A stretch of DNA of 64,000 nt from Methylobacterium oxalidis (lineage in GTDB: Bacteria > Pseudomonadota > Alphaproteobacteria > Rhizobiales > Beijerinckiaceae): assembly GCF_007992195.1 (NCBI RefSeq), contig NZ_BJZU01000004.1:1-64000 (forward strand). Direction: 5' to 3'. Below the pieces are notes generated by a model. It searched no databases and had not been told where the DNA came from. It saw only the letters and a program-made list of their open reading frames with translations. Made by a program: the position numbers and the translations under genes. Shown here in pieces: positions 1-8,901 of the stretch (the first letter of the stretch is position 1; the number at the start of each line of letters is the position of its first letter).

Positions 1-924
1 CCGTGCTCGCAAAAACGAGGGCCACTGGTTCGCGGCGGATTGGACAACCCCGACACATGCCCCACCAATGAACATCACAGCAAACATGGCACCGGGGGAG
101 ACGTGGCCGCCAATGGCGAGATAGCAGCCCAGTGCGACCAGACCGAACGAGGTGAACGACTGCCAAAATTTGAGAAGAAGTGAGATGCCTTTGGAAAGAT
201 GGGCGGCCGCTAGCTGCCACGCAGCCGCGTGTTGGTGAGTTCCGAGCCAGCGCTCGCGAAATCCCGACACCATCGCCATCACGTGCAAGGTCTCAGCCTC
301 GCGCGTGGCTGTCGCCAGAAGCTTCTGACTCTGCTCCGCGAAGATGCCGGCCTGCTTTAAGTTCGCGCGATTGAAAACCTCGTTCAACGCCGCAAGCAAC
401 AGCACGACAACAACAGATGCGAGAAGCGCCAAACCAAGCCAGACATGCATGACAAAGGCGACCAGCACGTAGATGGGGATCCATGGGAGATCGAGGATCT
501 GTGCTAGTCCCTGGCCTGAGAGAAATGTCCGTACGGCTTCGAGATCGCGGAAGGCGCCCATTGTATCATACCGCCTCGTCTGGAGCGTCTCGGAATAGAC
601 GAGGTCGTAGAGCGGCGCAGAGACTTCCTCGTTCAGGGCGATCCCCATCTTCCGCAAAACGGACGCGCGCAGAGCAACGAGCGCCGCGGCAAGTACCATC
701 CCGAGCAAGAAGATCGCTGTTAGCCCAATCAGAGTGTTCGCACTCCTTGTCGACAGCACTCGATTGAAAATCTCCATCGAGTAGATCACAGTCGAGAAGC
801 TCAGAAGATTGATCACGAGGCTGAGCACACACAGGTGCATGACACCAGGCCGGATCAGCCGAATGCCGCGGTCGAGCGGAGTCTCCGCGTCGGTGTCGCG
901 CGCCCGTCTCGCCTGCCCCCCCAT
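1..924 (-). CDS. Type I secretion ABC transporter (permease/ATPase), N-terminal part, cut by window edge
   Basis: Reading the minus strand from ATG at 924 gives 308 codons with no stop, running off position 1; an in-frame TGA lies 27 nt upstream of the ATG. The visible part is the transmembrane region of a PrtD/HlyB-type exporter: hydrophobic segments near residues 30-50 and 60-80, then the family hallmark LDLPWIPIYV at about residue 145 followed by further membrane helices. The ATPase domain lies outside the window. PrtD-type transporters work with a membrane-fusion protein and an outer-membrane channel to export RTX or S-layer proteins directly from the cytoplasm. It lies downstream of the glycosyltransferase and methyltransferase genes on the same strand, and DUF4214 and SapC genes are nearby, so export of a modified surface protein is a reasonable inference. 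No HlyD partner is visible; it may lie to the left. Confidence 0.85.
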   Translation of the reverse strand, partial: MGGQARRARDTDAETPLDRGIRLIRPGVMHLCVLSLVINLLSFSTVIYSMEIFNRVLSTRSANTLIGLTAIFLLGMVLAAALVALRASVLRKMGIALNEEVSAPLYDLVYSETLQTRRYDTMGAFRDLEAVRTFLSGQGLAQILDLPWIPIYVLVAFVMHVWLGLALLASVVVVLLLAALNEVFNRANLKQAGIFAEQSQKLLATATREAETLHVMAMVSGFRERWLGTHQHAAAWQLAAAHLSKGISLLLKFWQSFTSFGLVALGCYLAIGGHVSPGAMFAVMFIGGACVGVVQSAANQWPSFLRAR

Positions 925-1194
925 CGCCCCGACTCTCCTACCCCGCCTTCAACGGGCAGCGATCTCTGCCAACGATGCCGCGCGCGCGGCTGTGCCACCG
1001 CTCGGAAGAGCCGACCTAGAGACGACCGGACACGCTCGTCGGTCGCACTCCTGCCGCATCGCAACGCAGTCGGCTAGACCAGTTGTTTGCGGCATCATCA
1101 AGGAGCCACCACAGCTCAACGTTAAGCTTACCTCCGCGCGAAGCCCCAGTGTTCGTCCCCAGTACGGCGGAGCAGTCACACACGCCGGCATGCA

Positions 1195-2382
1195 TCATAC
1201 CGACATCAACAGTCGCTCCCACGCAGCACGTCCATGGTGGCGCGCGAGCTGATGGTCGTGAAAAGCCTCACCGGCGCGTCTCCCAAGGCTTGCTCGTGTT
1301 TTAGAGTTCCGAAGCAGGCTTGAAACGCGCGTTGCCAGAGCGCGCGGATCAAAGAAATCTACGACCGCAGCACACTCGTCTGCGAAATAGTCACGCACCG
1401 GCGCCGTATCCGATACCACCATCGCTTTACCGGCACCCATAGTCTCAAGAGCCGACCACGACAAAACGAACGGATACGTCAGATACACGTGCACGTCGGA
1501 GTGTCGCAGCACGTCGAGGTAGCGTCGGCGGTCAATCGACCCGAGAAACCGCACGCGCGCCTCATCGATCGAACTGTCGAGTTCCTCCAGCAACACGGAT
1601 TTCCAGGTACGTCCGTCGGAGGGAGGCGCGCCATATCCGCCTCGATCAGAACCAATCACGGAAACTTGGATCGAGGGATCTGCCCGAAGCAAGCGGGGAA
1701 GAGCCCGCATGAAGGTGTGGAAGCCACGGTGCGGCTCGAGGTGCCGCGCCACGAAACTAACGGATGGCCCTCCGGACGCAGCGCGGTCGGTTCCCCTGTT
1801 TTCAGCGGGCGGGACCTCCACACCCTCATGGAAGACCTCGATCTTCGCATGCAGCATCGCCGGGAAGGTGGACTTCTGCCACGGCGTCGGCGCCACGCAC
1901 ACGTCGGCATCCTCAAGGCTTGCCAGCGTGATGGCATTGCGCGCCCGCATCCGGTGGAGCACCTCCGGAGGCGCTGGCGGGAATTCTGGGTCAAAGTTCA
2001 CCTCTCCCCCCGAACGCAGGTAATAGTACTCGCAGTAGCAAACGAGCTTCGCGCGCGGGAACAGATCCTTCAGGTAGAGGGCCTCGCCCCAGCCGGGATG
2101 CGCCACGATGATGTCGGGCACAAACCCATCATAACTGAGTGCCCGCGCCGCGGCCGCTGCCCCCGCCGCCAGCGTCGCCTTCGAGGCCAGATCATCGATG
2201 ACAATGTCGCCCGTTTGCGCGACCGGTACAGGCGAATACTGCCTGTAACGCAACCCCTTTCGCGCGTACGCATTCATCCCGATGCCGGCGAGCTCGACGT
2301 CATCTCGCCGCTCAAGCGCCTCCAGCACAGCGATCAGCTGCGAGGGAAAGGACTGGTGAACGAGGAGAACCCGCAGAGCCAT
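1195..2382 (-). CDS. Glycosyltransferase family 4 (GT-B fold)
   Basis: 395 residues, predicted cytosolic. The N-terminal Rossmann half starts MALRVLLVHQSFPSQL and holds a HPGWGEALYLKDLFPRAKLV segment seen in bacterial GT4-like transferases. The C-terminal half has VSFVARHLEPHRGF, typical of the sugar-nucleotide-binding domain, and SWSALETMGAGKAMVVSD, the acidic E-x7-E-like donor-binding region near residue 330. It starts 9 nt after the methyltransferase stop codon, so the two are probably one transcript, with the type I exporter following after a 270-nt gap. Modification of a surface polysaccharide or of the exported protein is inferred; donor and acceptor cannot be read from sequence. Confidence 0.85.
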   Translation of the reverse strand: MALRVLLVHQSFPSQLIAVLEALERRDDVELAGIGMNAYARKGLRYRQYSPVPVAQTGDIVIDDLASKATLAAGAAAAARALSYDGFVPDIIVAHPGWGEALYLKDLFPRAKLVCYCEYYYLRSGGEVNFDPEFPPAPPEVLHRMRARNAITLASLEDADVCVAPTPWQKSTFPAMLHAKIEVFHEGVEVPPAENRGTDRAASGGPSVSFVARHLEPHRGFHTFMRALPRLLRADPSIQVSVIGSDRGGYGAPPSDGRTWKSVLLEELDSSIDEARVRFLGSIDRRRYLDVLRHSDVHVYLTYPFVLSWSALETMGAGKAMVVSDTAPVRDYFADECAAVVDFFDPRALATRVSSLLRNSKTRASLGRRAGEAFHDHQLARHHGRAAWERLLMSV

Positions 2383-2391
2383 TCAGCAGCA

Positions 2392-3033
2392 TCACGGCTT
2401 GGCTGCAACAGCCTCGCCGAGCAGGGTAGCAGGCGGCTGCGACTCCGGCATCAAGGCGAGCGCCCACAGGTCGAAATGCGATCCCTTCTGCATGACCGCG
2501 CGCTCAAACCCCGCTTCGACGAGCAAGCGCCCCAAACGATTCGCTGTGAACGCGGTCTTGTGCGCCATGAAGGCGTTGCCCGCCTTCAGCGATGGGCGAT
2601 GACCGAACAGCATGTCGACCGCGGTGATCGGTCCCGCGGGCGAAACGTAGGCGACCTCGTCGATCTTTCCCTGCACCACGAGCTCAGCGACCGCCTCGAT
2701 ATCTGGCGTGGTGATAAGGGCAAAGCCCGTCGGCTTCAGCACCCGCCGGAACTCAGCCAGCGCCTTCGGCACCTCATGATCGTACAGGTGCTCGACGTTG
2801 TGCGATGACCAGATCGCCTCGACGCTCCCTTCGCGGAACACGGATAGATCGGTGATCGTCCCCACGATGTCGGGCTTTACGCGTGAATCGAGATCCATGC
2901 GGAGCTCGCGCCAAGTCCCGTCCCGGAAAACGGGGTGAAGCTTCTCGGACGCGTACACGCCGCAGCCGACGTGGAGCACCGTCCGCACCTGCGTCGATCT
3001 CTCGGCCGCGTCTGCCTGCAAGGGGGCGCCCAT
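2392..3033 (-). CDS. Class I SAM-dependent methyltransferase
   Basis: 213 residues. Motif I is VLHVGCGVYASEKLHP near residue 20, an acidic ribose-binding position follows in RMDLDSR, and motif post-II is AIWSSHNVEHLYDHEV with FRRVLKPTGFALITTPD behind it, the pattern of Methyltransf_11-like enzymes. These families methylate small molecules, sugars or lipids; the substrate is unknown. It is the first gene of the minus-strand run methyltransferase, GT4, type I exporter, and such methyltransferases are common in surface-glycan clusters. The start at 3033 is the only one that keeps motif I near the N-terminus. Confidence 0.8.
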   Translation of the reverse strand: MGAPLQADAAERSTQVRTVLHVGCGVYASEKLHPVFRDGTWRELRMDLDSRVKPDIVGTITDLSVFREGSVEAIWSSHNVEHLYDHEVPKALAEFRRVLKPTGFALITTPDIEAVAELVVQGKIDEVAYVSPAGPITAVDMLFGHRPSLKAGNAFMAHKTAFTANRLGRLLVEAGFERAVMQKGSHFDLWALALMPESQPPATLLGEAVAAKP

Positions 3034-3173
3034 CGCTCGCTACCGTCTCCACCCCTTCGCATCGCGTTCCGACTTCGAAGGGGCGCTTCGTTCAGGCGGT
3101 AGCCGACCTTAATGACGAAATAAGGCCGGCCTCTTCGTCGAGATAACTGCCAAGCCGTAACCGGAATGGAAAA

Positions 3174-3195
3174 GGCCGGGCTCAAGAGCCCGGCC
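3174..3195 (-). terminator. Rho-independent terminator after the DUF4214 gene
   Basis: A perfect 9-bp GC stem (3174-3182 with 3187-3195) closes a 4-nt loop. On the minus strand it is followed by TTTT. It sits 26 nt after the stop of the gene ending at 3221 and separates it from the methyltransferase operon. Confidence 0.7.
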
Positions 3196-3220
3196 TCTCC
3201 GTCTCGTTCGATAAGCTCGC

Positions 3221-4906
3221 TTAATGACCCGTGTGGTCGATGAGCTTGATCGAGTCGGCCGTCTTGTCGGCGCCCTCGCCTGACGAGGCGAGCTGGAGCA
3301 CGAAGTCCTCGCGGGACATGCCGGCGTTGAGCTCCTTGGTCCAGTACACGTGACCGGCCTGATCGGCGTCGCGGCCGAACAGGTTCTGGTAGATCTGGTC
3401 GACGAAGGCAGGGTTCTCCAGCTTGCCAGCACCTTGCTGGAACTCGGGGCTCTGCATGAAGGCGTGCGCGATGTCCTCCATGCTCTGGCCGGAGGCATGC
3501 TGCTGCCACCAGTACTGAAGGCCGCTGGCATCGGCGTCGCGCGCCATGACCGCCTCGTACATCCGGCCGATGACGGCCTCATCAGCCGTGTGCGCCGTGA
3601 TGAGAACGCCGTCCGTGAACTTGATGAAGTCCGAGTTCTCGATTGTGGTGGCGGTGCCCGAGTTCGCGTGGAACACCAGCACGCGACCACCGTCGACCAC
3701 CGTCGAGAAGTCGGCCTTGCTCAGACCGAAGTTCACGGTGTCGAAGGCCGAACCGCCGGCGACCGTCTGCGAGCCGTCGGCCAGATTGATGTCGGCGTAG
3801 ACGGGGCTGCTCTCGGTGGGAGCGCGCTCCGACACGAGCGTCGTCTGCGCCGTCGCGCCAGCGCCCTCGGCCGTCGAGGTCAGGCCGAGCAGCAGGTCCG
3901 CCCGGGACATCCCGCCGGTGGCCAACTCGTTCGACCAGTAGGCCAGACCACCCGCATCGGCCGTGCGACCGAACAGGTTCTGGTACACGGCATTGACGAA
4001 CTGCTCGTTGGTGACCGTGGAGCCCAGGCCGTGCGAGCCCGCTTCCGGCGCACCCAGGAACTGCTCGCCGATCTGCTCGAGGCTCAGCTTGCCCGAGTTG
4101 TACTGGTCCCACCAGTAGTAGAGACCGTTCGCGTCGGCGGTCCGGTCCATCACCGCGACGTACATGCGGCTGATGATGGCCTCGTCGACCGTGGACGCGT
4201 TCACGATCGTCGAGCCGTCGGTGAGCTTGATGACGTCGACGTTCGTCAGGGTCGAGGTCTCATTGCCGTTCTTGAGAACGATGTTGCCATCGGCATCACG
4301 CGAGACGTTGTAGCCCGAGCTGGTCAGCGTGACGGTGTTGTCACCGCTGCCGAGGTTGAGCTTGTACGAGCCCGCTCCGAGCGTCAGGGTGTCATCGCCG
4401 CTGCCGGCATTGACGGTAGCGTGCTGCGTCTGGGTCAGGTCACCGGAAACACCGGCGTTGCCCGCGACGATATTCAGATCGCCCGTGCCAGCGACGATGG
4501 TCGAGCCACCGGCGCTCGTCAGCGAGAGATTGGCATCGCCCGAGCCCGCCACGACGGTCGTCGGACCGGCGCCGTTGAAGGTGAGGTTGGCCTGGCCGCT
4601 GTCGAGCGACACGAACTGGCTCTCGACCTTGCCGGTGACTGTGCCCGAGCCGGAAATGTTGAGGACCGGGGCCTTACCGGCACCCGTCACGTTGCCGCCC
4701 TGGCTGGCGTCGACGTTGGCCACCTCAACCGTGGGGTCGACCGTCGTACCGGGTGTCACGTTCTGGATGTCGATGTTGTTCGGATCGCTCGTATTCGGCC
4801 GCGTCTTGAGCAGCTGCTCGAGCGCGTTCTTCAAGCCCTCAGCCTGAGGGTTCTTGATGATGTTCTCTTTGACCTGCTCTACCGGCCGCGAATACGGATC
4901 AGCCAC
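3221..4906 (-). CDS. Large DUF4214 domain surface/secreted protein
   Basis: 561 residues, GTG start with AGGGGG six bases upstream. There is no Sec signal peptide. Residues about 60-240 are rich in Gly, Ser, Thr and Asn with short beta-type repeats (AGSGDANLSL, NAGSGDDTLTLG), resembling RTX/adhesin passenger sequence. Two blocks follow (about 240-345 and 435-555), each beginning with a KxTDG turn and carrying two DUF4214 units with signatures such as RMYxAVMxRxAD, GLxYWW, YQNLFGRxAD and YWxxEL. DUF4214 is found in proteobacterial surface and type I-secreted proteins; its function is unclear. Absence of a signal peptide, the neighbouring exporter and the SapC genes make it the best candidate substrate or S-layer-type protein of this locus. 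Role inferred. Confidence 0.8.
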   Translation of the reverse strand: MADPYSRPVEQVKENIIKNPQAEGLKNALEQLLKTRPNTSDPNNIDIQNVTPGTTVDPTVEVANVDASQGGNVTGAGKAPVLNISGSGTVTGKVESQFVSLDSGQANLTFNGAGPTTVVAGSGDANLSLTSAGGSTIVAGTGDLNIVAGNAGVSGDLTQTQHATVNAGSGDDTLTLGAGSYKLNLGSGDNTVTLTSSGYNVSRDADGNIVLKNGNETSTLTNVDVIKLTDGSTIVNASTVDEAIISRMYVAVMDRTADANGLYYWWDQYNSGKLSLEQIGEQFLGAPEAGSHGLGSTVTNEQFVNAVYQNLFGRTADAGGLAYWSNELATGGMSRADLLLGLTSTAEGAGATAQTTLVSERAPTESSPVYADINLADGSQTVAGGSAFDTVNFGLSKADFSTVVDGGRVLVFHANSGTATTIENSDFIKFTDGVLITAHTADEAVIGRMYEAVMARDADASGLQYWWQQHASGQSMEDIAHAFMQSPEFQQGAGKLENPAFVDQIYQNLFGRDADQAGHVYWTKELNAGMSREDFVLQLASSGEGADKTADSIKLIDHTGH

Positions 4907-4943
4907 CTTAACCCCCTACAATCAATAAGTTATGTTCGTGATT

Positions 4944-5873
4944 TCAGATGGACGCCGAGGATCGCGGCGCCCGGAAGATACGGGCCGGCTTGCGCGGCGC
5001 CGGCTCAGGCCGAGTGCTGGCGCTCACACGCGCCGAAGAGCGCGGCGCCTTGACCTTGACCTCGGAAAGCTGGAGCCGAAGACCGACGAGATGCTCGCGG
5101 CCCGTCGGCCCCTTCAGATCAACCGGCGCCAGCGCCGGCCCGAAATGCGACCCGTCGCTGAAGACCGCCTCGACGATCAGCGCGTAGGCATCGGCGTCCT
5201 CGCCGATCAGCTTGAAGGTGACGCCGTTGATGGCGCGGGCCTGCATGCGGGTGCCGACGAACTCGCCCGCGACCACGTCCGGGAGGCGTCCGAGCCCGAG
5301 AAGCGCGCAGCCGTACGAGAGGTCGACGTTGGCGGGGCGGCGCGGCCACTGCACCGAGAAGCCCTCGATACGCGCCGAGCTGTCCGGGTCACCGAGCCAG
5401 TCACCGCCGGAGACGAAGAGATCGCCCTTGCGCTCGACATGCCCCGCGATGCGCAGCGGAATGACCCGATCTCCGGCGTCGGACGCGGCAGAGCCGCCAC
5501 TCGCCTGAGGAGCCGCCAGAGCAAGCCTCGAATTCGAACGACCAGCACTCGGCGCGCTCTGATCCAGTCGATCGAGCTGCAGCGTCACGGCTTCCGGGTG
5601 ATCCGCACCCTCACCGATGGTGGTGATCAGAACAGTCGCGTCGCGCTCGACCGAGATGACGCAGAGATCACCGGGCTGACGCAGAACACCGGCCGCAACG
5701 CCCGGGTTAGAGAGCATGCGAACATCGTCGGCCCGATCCGGATCGACGGTCAGGACCACACGAGGCGCGACACCACGGATGGCCGTTGCTACATAGCGCA
5801 GCGCAAACATGCCGCGAGCGACATCCATCGCTCGCACGGACACTTGCCCGCGCGTCGTGCCGACGCTGTTCAC
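4944..5873 (-). CDS. Hypothetical protein between DUF4214 gene and sapC pair
   Basis: 309 residues, probable GTG start. I do not recognise the family. The N-terminal 100 residues are alternating hydrophobic (YVATAIRG, VVLTVDP, DLCVISVERDATVLITTIG), suggesting a beta-rich or Rossmann-like domain. The middle part has RIEGFSVQWPRR and YGCALLGLGRLPDVV, and the last 45 residues are Arg/Pro/Ser-rich and probably disordered. It lies on the same strand 37 nt upstream of the DUF4214 gene, so co-transcription is likely, and it is divergent from sapC. A role in regulating or assembling the exported protein is only inferred from position. Confidence 0.65.
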   Translation of the reverse strand: MNSVGTTRGQVSVRAMDVARGMFALRYVATAIRGVAPRVVLTVDPDRADDVRMLSNPGVAAGVLRQPGDLCVISVERDATVLITTIGEGADHPEAVTLQLDRLDQSAPSAGRSNSRLALAAPQASGGSAASDAGDRVIPLRIAGHVERKGDLFVSGGDWLGDPDSSARIEGFSVQWPRRPANVDLSYGCALLGLGRLPDVVAGEFVGTRMQARAINGVTFKLIGEDADAYALIVEAVFSDGSHFGPALAPVDLKGPTGREHLVGLRLQLSEVKVKAPRSSARVSASTRPEPAPRKPARIFRAPRSSASI

Positions 5874-6112
5874 TGGAGGAAACCCCTCACGCCCGGCCGG
5901 TTTTTACCGGCACTTAACTGTGCCTTCTTAAGCCATGGCTCGCTGCGGCGCGTCAAGACAATTTGAACCAAATCGTACGCGAAAAGTGCTGAGTCTCCGC
6001 CCTACGGAGCGTTAACCTTACGCTGTAACCAGAACGCCACACCTGATTTCGGTCACACTGTGGCAAATGTCTGGCTTAGTATTCTTCCCTCGACACTGAG
6101 CAGGAAGCCCGT

Positions 6113-6850
6113 ATGTATCGATCGCTAAGAGCCCTCAAGCAGGGCTCGGACGAGATGATCTTCGATCTTCGAGATTATGAAGGTCTCGAGGAGATCCTTT
6201 TTTCACCCACTGTAGCCGTCGAGGCGAAGTCGCTCGCGCGCCACTTCCCGTTGGTCTGGCGCCGCATCGAGGACAAGTTCGAGTTCGTCGCACTTTTGTC
6301 GTTGTCGCCTCTCGTTGTGGGCGCCAATCACTTGCTTGCGCCCGGTCTGACGCGCCCACTTCTGATGGAGGCCTACCCCTTCGCCATCAGTGTGGCGGCC
6401 GGCGAGGATGGACAGAGCGCCGTCCTGATCGAGGCGGCCGTCCCGAAGCAGGAGCGTCAAGGGACCGCGGTCTTCGAATCAAGTGGCAGCTTCACCGGGC
6501 CAGCCGCCCATCGCATGAACGCGCTTCGGGTCTTCGCGAGCGACCGGGACCGAACGGCAGCCTACACGCAGGCGCTCGCCGCCGAGGGCCTCCTTGAGGA
6601 CTGGCCGCTACGTCTCAAGATCGGCGAGGACGGCATCGAGTTCGGGGGGCTGTGTGTGCTCGCCCGAGCGCCTGCCCAGCGCGAGCGCCTCGCGAAGATC
6701 GTCACCCAGCACGGCTTCCCGTTTGCCGAGCTCGTCACCTTCCACGATCTCTCGCTCTTCAATATGCAGCGCCTCGTCGATCAGCACCGGGCGGGCCGTC
6801 TGGCCGCCCAAGCGACGGCAGCCCAGACTGCGTCAGGAGAGTCGGCATGA
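6113..6850 (+). CDS. SapC family protein (first copy)
   Basis: 245 residues; AGGA about 10 nt upstream of the ATG. The order of motifs fits the SapC family, named from the Campylobacter S-layer locus: a hydrophobic segment LALLSLSP-type near residue 60, then MEAYPFAISV (usual LRxYPFxL) near residue 90, and the C-terminal FHDLSLFNMQRLVDQHR (DLxLYxVDE-like). No signal peptide or clear membrane helix, so probably cytoplasmic. It overlaps the next gene by ATGA, giving translational coupling with a second SapC copy. SapC proteins are found beside type I exporters and S-layer or RTX genes; their biochemical role is unproven. Confidence 0.75.
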   Translation: MYRSLRALKQGSDEMIFDLRDYEGLEEILFSPTVAVEAKSLARHFPLVWRRIEDKFEFVALLSLSPLVVGANHLLAPGLTRPLLMEAYPFAISVAAGEDGQSAVLIEAAVPKQERQGTAVFESSGSFTGPAAHRMNALRVFASDRDRTAAYTQALAAEGLLEDWPLRLKIGEDGIEFGGLCVLARAPAQRERLAKIVTQHGFPFAELVTFHDLSLFNMQRLVDQHRAGRLAAQATAAQTASGESA

Positions 6851-7635
6851 GCTTCGCCCGCGTCGCCCTCTCGCCTGAGCGCCTGCAGAACCTGCACTGG
6901 TCGTTCGCCAAGACCTTTCAGTTCGCCCGTGATCGGCTCTACGTCCCGCTCATCCAGACCGAGATCCTGCGCGCGGCCCGCGAGTACCCGATCGCTTTCG
7001 TCCGTGAGGGCGAGCAGTGGCTGCCCGTCGCATATCTCGGCGACGCGGCCGGTCAGACGAATCGCTTCGTGGACGACAAGGGCTCCTGGCAGGCCGGCTA
7101 CGTCCCGTTCTGGCTCCGCGTCTATCCCTTCGTGCACGCGCACGAGGCCTGCGCGGTACTGCTGGATCCGGGCTTCGTCGGCGTCTCCGGCAGCCACGCC
7201 TTCACCACGGCGGACCGCAAGCTGACGCAGGAAGCGCGCGGCGTCGCGGACCAGGTCCGGAAGGCGAGCGCCGGCGGCGCTCTCCTGCAGACGGCCGCCT
7301 CCCAGATTGTCGAGGAAGGCATCGCGCAGCCTAGGCCTGGGCACTCCGGACGTGATTCGGAGCCGCTCCTCTTCGTTTCGGCGGGCCGCCCCGCCGATGT
7401 CCTCGCCGCGAAAGCCGGCGACTGGTACGCGCGTTCAGCGCTGACCGTCGAACTTGCGATCGCCGCGGCCTTCTCCAGCGCATCGATGCCCCGCGCCGAA
7501 CCGGCCGCTGTGACTCTCGAGCCGCCACCCGAAGTAGCGCCCACACGCCCCGCACCGCTCGCTCCGACCTACGTGCCGCCCGCCGCTCCTGCCGACCTCG
7601 ACTGGCTCGACATGAGCGAGAAGATCTCGTTCTGA
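6847..7635 (+). CDS. SapC family protein (second copy)
   Basis: 262 residues starting at the ATG that overlaps the preceding stop (ATGA at 6847-6850). The SapC core is clear: PLIQTEILRAAREYPIAF, then VPFWLRVYPFVHA near residue 95, and LLDPGFVG. The last 60 residues are Pro/Ala-rich and end in an aromatic, acidic tail (LDWLDMSEKISF). An upstream extension in the same frame exists but would run inside the first sapC gene and is rejected. Two fused-by-overlap SapC paralogues of different length suggest a heteromeric pair acting with the exporter locus; that is inference. Confidence 0.75.
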   Translation: MSFARVALSPERLQNLHWSFAKTFQFARDRLYVPLIQTEILRAAREYPIAFVREGEQWLPVAYLGDAAGQTNRFVDDKGSWQAGYVPFWLRVYPFVHAHEACAVLLDPGFVGVSGSHAFTTADRKLTQEARGVADQVRKASAGGALLQTAASQIVEEGIAQPRPGHSGRDSEPLLFVSAGRPADVLAAKAGDWYARSALTVELAIAAAFSSASMPRAEPAAVTLEPPPEVAPTRPAPLAPTYVPPAAPADLDWLDMSEKISF

Positions 7636-7640
7636 GACCG

Positions 7641-7682
7641 GCGCGTATCACTTTGGGCATGTGCGGCCCGGCACCGAATTTG
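7641..7682 (+). repeat. Dispersed 42-bp repeat, copy 1
   Basis: Five bases after the second sapC stop lies a 42-bp stretch that recurs at 25289-25330 in the same orientation with 36 of 42 positions identical by eye. The shared core is ACTTTGGGCATGTGC versus ACTATGGGCATGTGC followed by a GCCCGGC block. No ORF explains the conservation. It may be a small intergenic repeat or an RNA element. Confidence 0.4.
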
Positions 7683-8023
7683 CTCCAGCCTTGAGCAAAG
7701 GTCGCAACAAGACCAGAACGAAAAGCGGCGGCCCACCAGGGGCCGCCGAGTCAGGGTTTTCCAGTGCCGTGTCGAGACGGCGCTCATCCCTAGCCGGCTT
7801 TGCGGTGGCTCGCCATCGCGAGCGGATACGTTATTGCGCGTAATATTCAGATCGTACGGCCGCGTGACCGCGAATCCGCAGACGTTCAAGTTCGAGCGGC
7901 GCCTTGCGACGTCGGATCCGGCAGTCTCGCAGAAGCTCTCGCTCGCATCAGCCGTGCCGCGACCAGCCAGCGAGCGCTGCGTTGGCGAGCGCAGCGGAAC
8001 CGCCGCCCAGCCGGCGGCGTCGC

Positions 8024-8212
8024 TCAGTCGCCTCTCCCAGCAGTGATCTGATCCCGTGTCGGTGGCCCGTCTTTGAGACGGGGCTGACGAGCCTCATGGA
8101 TGAGCGCCCTCAAGGCCTCGACGACCGCGAGGACGATGAAGCGGTACCAGATGTAGGCCCGCCGGATCGCGCCTCGGATCCCTCGGGCTTCGGTGTCGCT
8201 GGCCAGAGACAT
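8024..8212 (-). CDS. Possible small hypothetical protein
   Basis: 62 residues if started at the internal ATG at 8212. Contains a hydrophobic/amphipathic stretch AYIWYRFIVLAVVEALRAL that could be a single membrane helix or an amphipathic anchor, followed by a charged tail. There is no good ribosome binding site and no recognised family. Reported because composition of the middle part is protein-like; it may be chance. Confidence 0.28.
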   Translation of the reverse strand: MSLASDTEARGIRGAIRRAYIWYRFIVLAVVEALRALIHEARQPRLKDGPPTRDQITAGRGD

Positions 8213-8339
8213 AGGCCCGAGGCTCGCATCCGAGCCCTCAGCCGTCCGCAACAAATGCCGGGTGCAGAGCGTACCCGCTCAGCGCCGCATCCCGTTGCGC
8301 AAACTGTCCGCCCTCTCACAGAGTGGCGTGGTCAATCCG

Positions 8340-8489
8340 CTAATGCTCGAATAGTGCCGCGATCTCGAATCCCAGAACGACCGCGCTGATCGCGGTGAAG
8401 ACCGCGAGCACGGCCGTCGCGGCCAAGATCGCGGGCAAGATCAGGTCGCTGTCCCGGTTCAGCACGGTAGCCGGATCATTCTGGATCAT
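8340..8489 (-). CDS. Small single-pass membrane protein
   Basis: 49 residues from ATG at 8489, with GGAG 11 nt upstream. Residues about 17-42 form one strong transmembrane helix (LPAILAATAVLAVFTAISAV), preceded by a short polar N-terminus and ending in FEH. The frame stays open for another 125 codons upstream, but that part is Ser/Arg-rich and looks non-coding, so the short start is preferred. Family not recognised. Confidence 0.45.
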   Translation of the reverse strand: MIQNDPATVLNRDSDLILPAILAATAVLAVFTAISAVVLGFEIAALFEH

Positions 8490-8775
8490 CAGCAGGCCCA
8501 CTCCACGACTTCGCATCGGCCGCTGCAAGGCGAAAGCCGCGCGAGTCTCACCAGATGAGGACAGATCGCACGGGCGCGCCTTGACGTGGGTCAACGGCGG
8601 GATCGCCCAACCGTCCTGATGGTGCTCGGCAGCTTCAAGGGCTGATCTCTGCGACCACCCCGACCGCGGCGGACCGCCAGCGAGACGATCTCGTTCAAGT
8701 CGTCCTAATCCGACGCACGGTACTCGCCGGGAGGGGCGGCTTGCGACCCATCGTGGCCACGAGCTTCGCTTGACG

Positions 8776-8901
8776 ATGCTGAAGGCTGGCGTCCCCGACG
8801 TGCGGCTGCTGCCGAAGGCTGTCGAGAATTTGGATGAGCGCACGATCCGGCTCGCGAAGGCCATCGTTGAGAGGATGGCTGGTGAAGCAGCGCAGTGGTG
8901 A
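8776..8901 (+). CDS. Possible 41-residue hypothetical protein
   Basis: ATG at 8776 reads MLKAGVPDVRLLPKAVENLD and then an amphipathic helix DERTIRLAKAIVERMAGE before TGA. The helix-like periodicity and GC-rich third positions look coding, but the ribosome site is weak and the frame could be the 3' remnant of a longer gene. Family unknown. Confidence 0.3.
   Translation: MLKAGVPDVRLLPKAVENLDERTIRLAKAIVERMAGEAAQW

Larger units (their letters stand above)
7636..8339. other. Gene-poor stretch after sapC
   Basis: Apart from the 42-bp repeat and one doubtful small ORF at 8024-8212, no coding region with a ribosome site or a recognisable protein was found here. No clear terminator with a U-tract was seen downstream of sapC. 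Confidence 0.4.

Noticed and set aside
1489..2808. 439-codon frame on the plus strand opposite the glycosyltransferase and methyltransferase genes
   Set aside because: It is Arg/His-rich, has no domain pattern and lies on the complement of two well-supported genes; a GC-rich shadow.
3350..5053. 567-codon plus frame opposite the DUF4214 gene
   Set aside because: Low-complexity, no motif, complementary to the supported gene with clear repeats.
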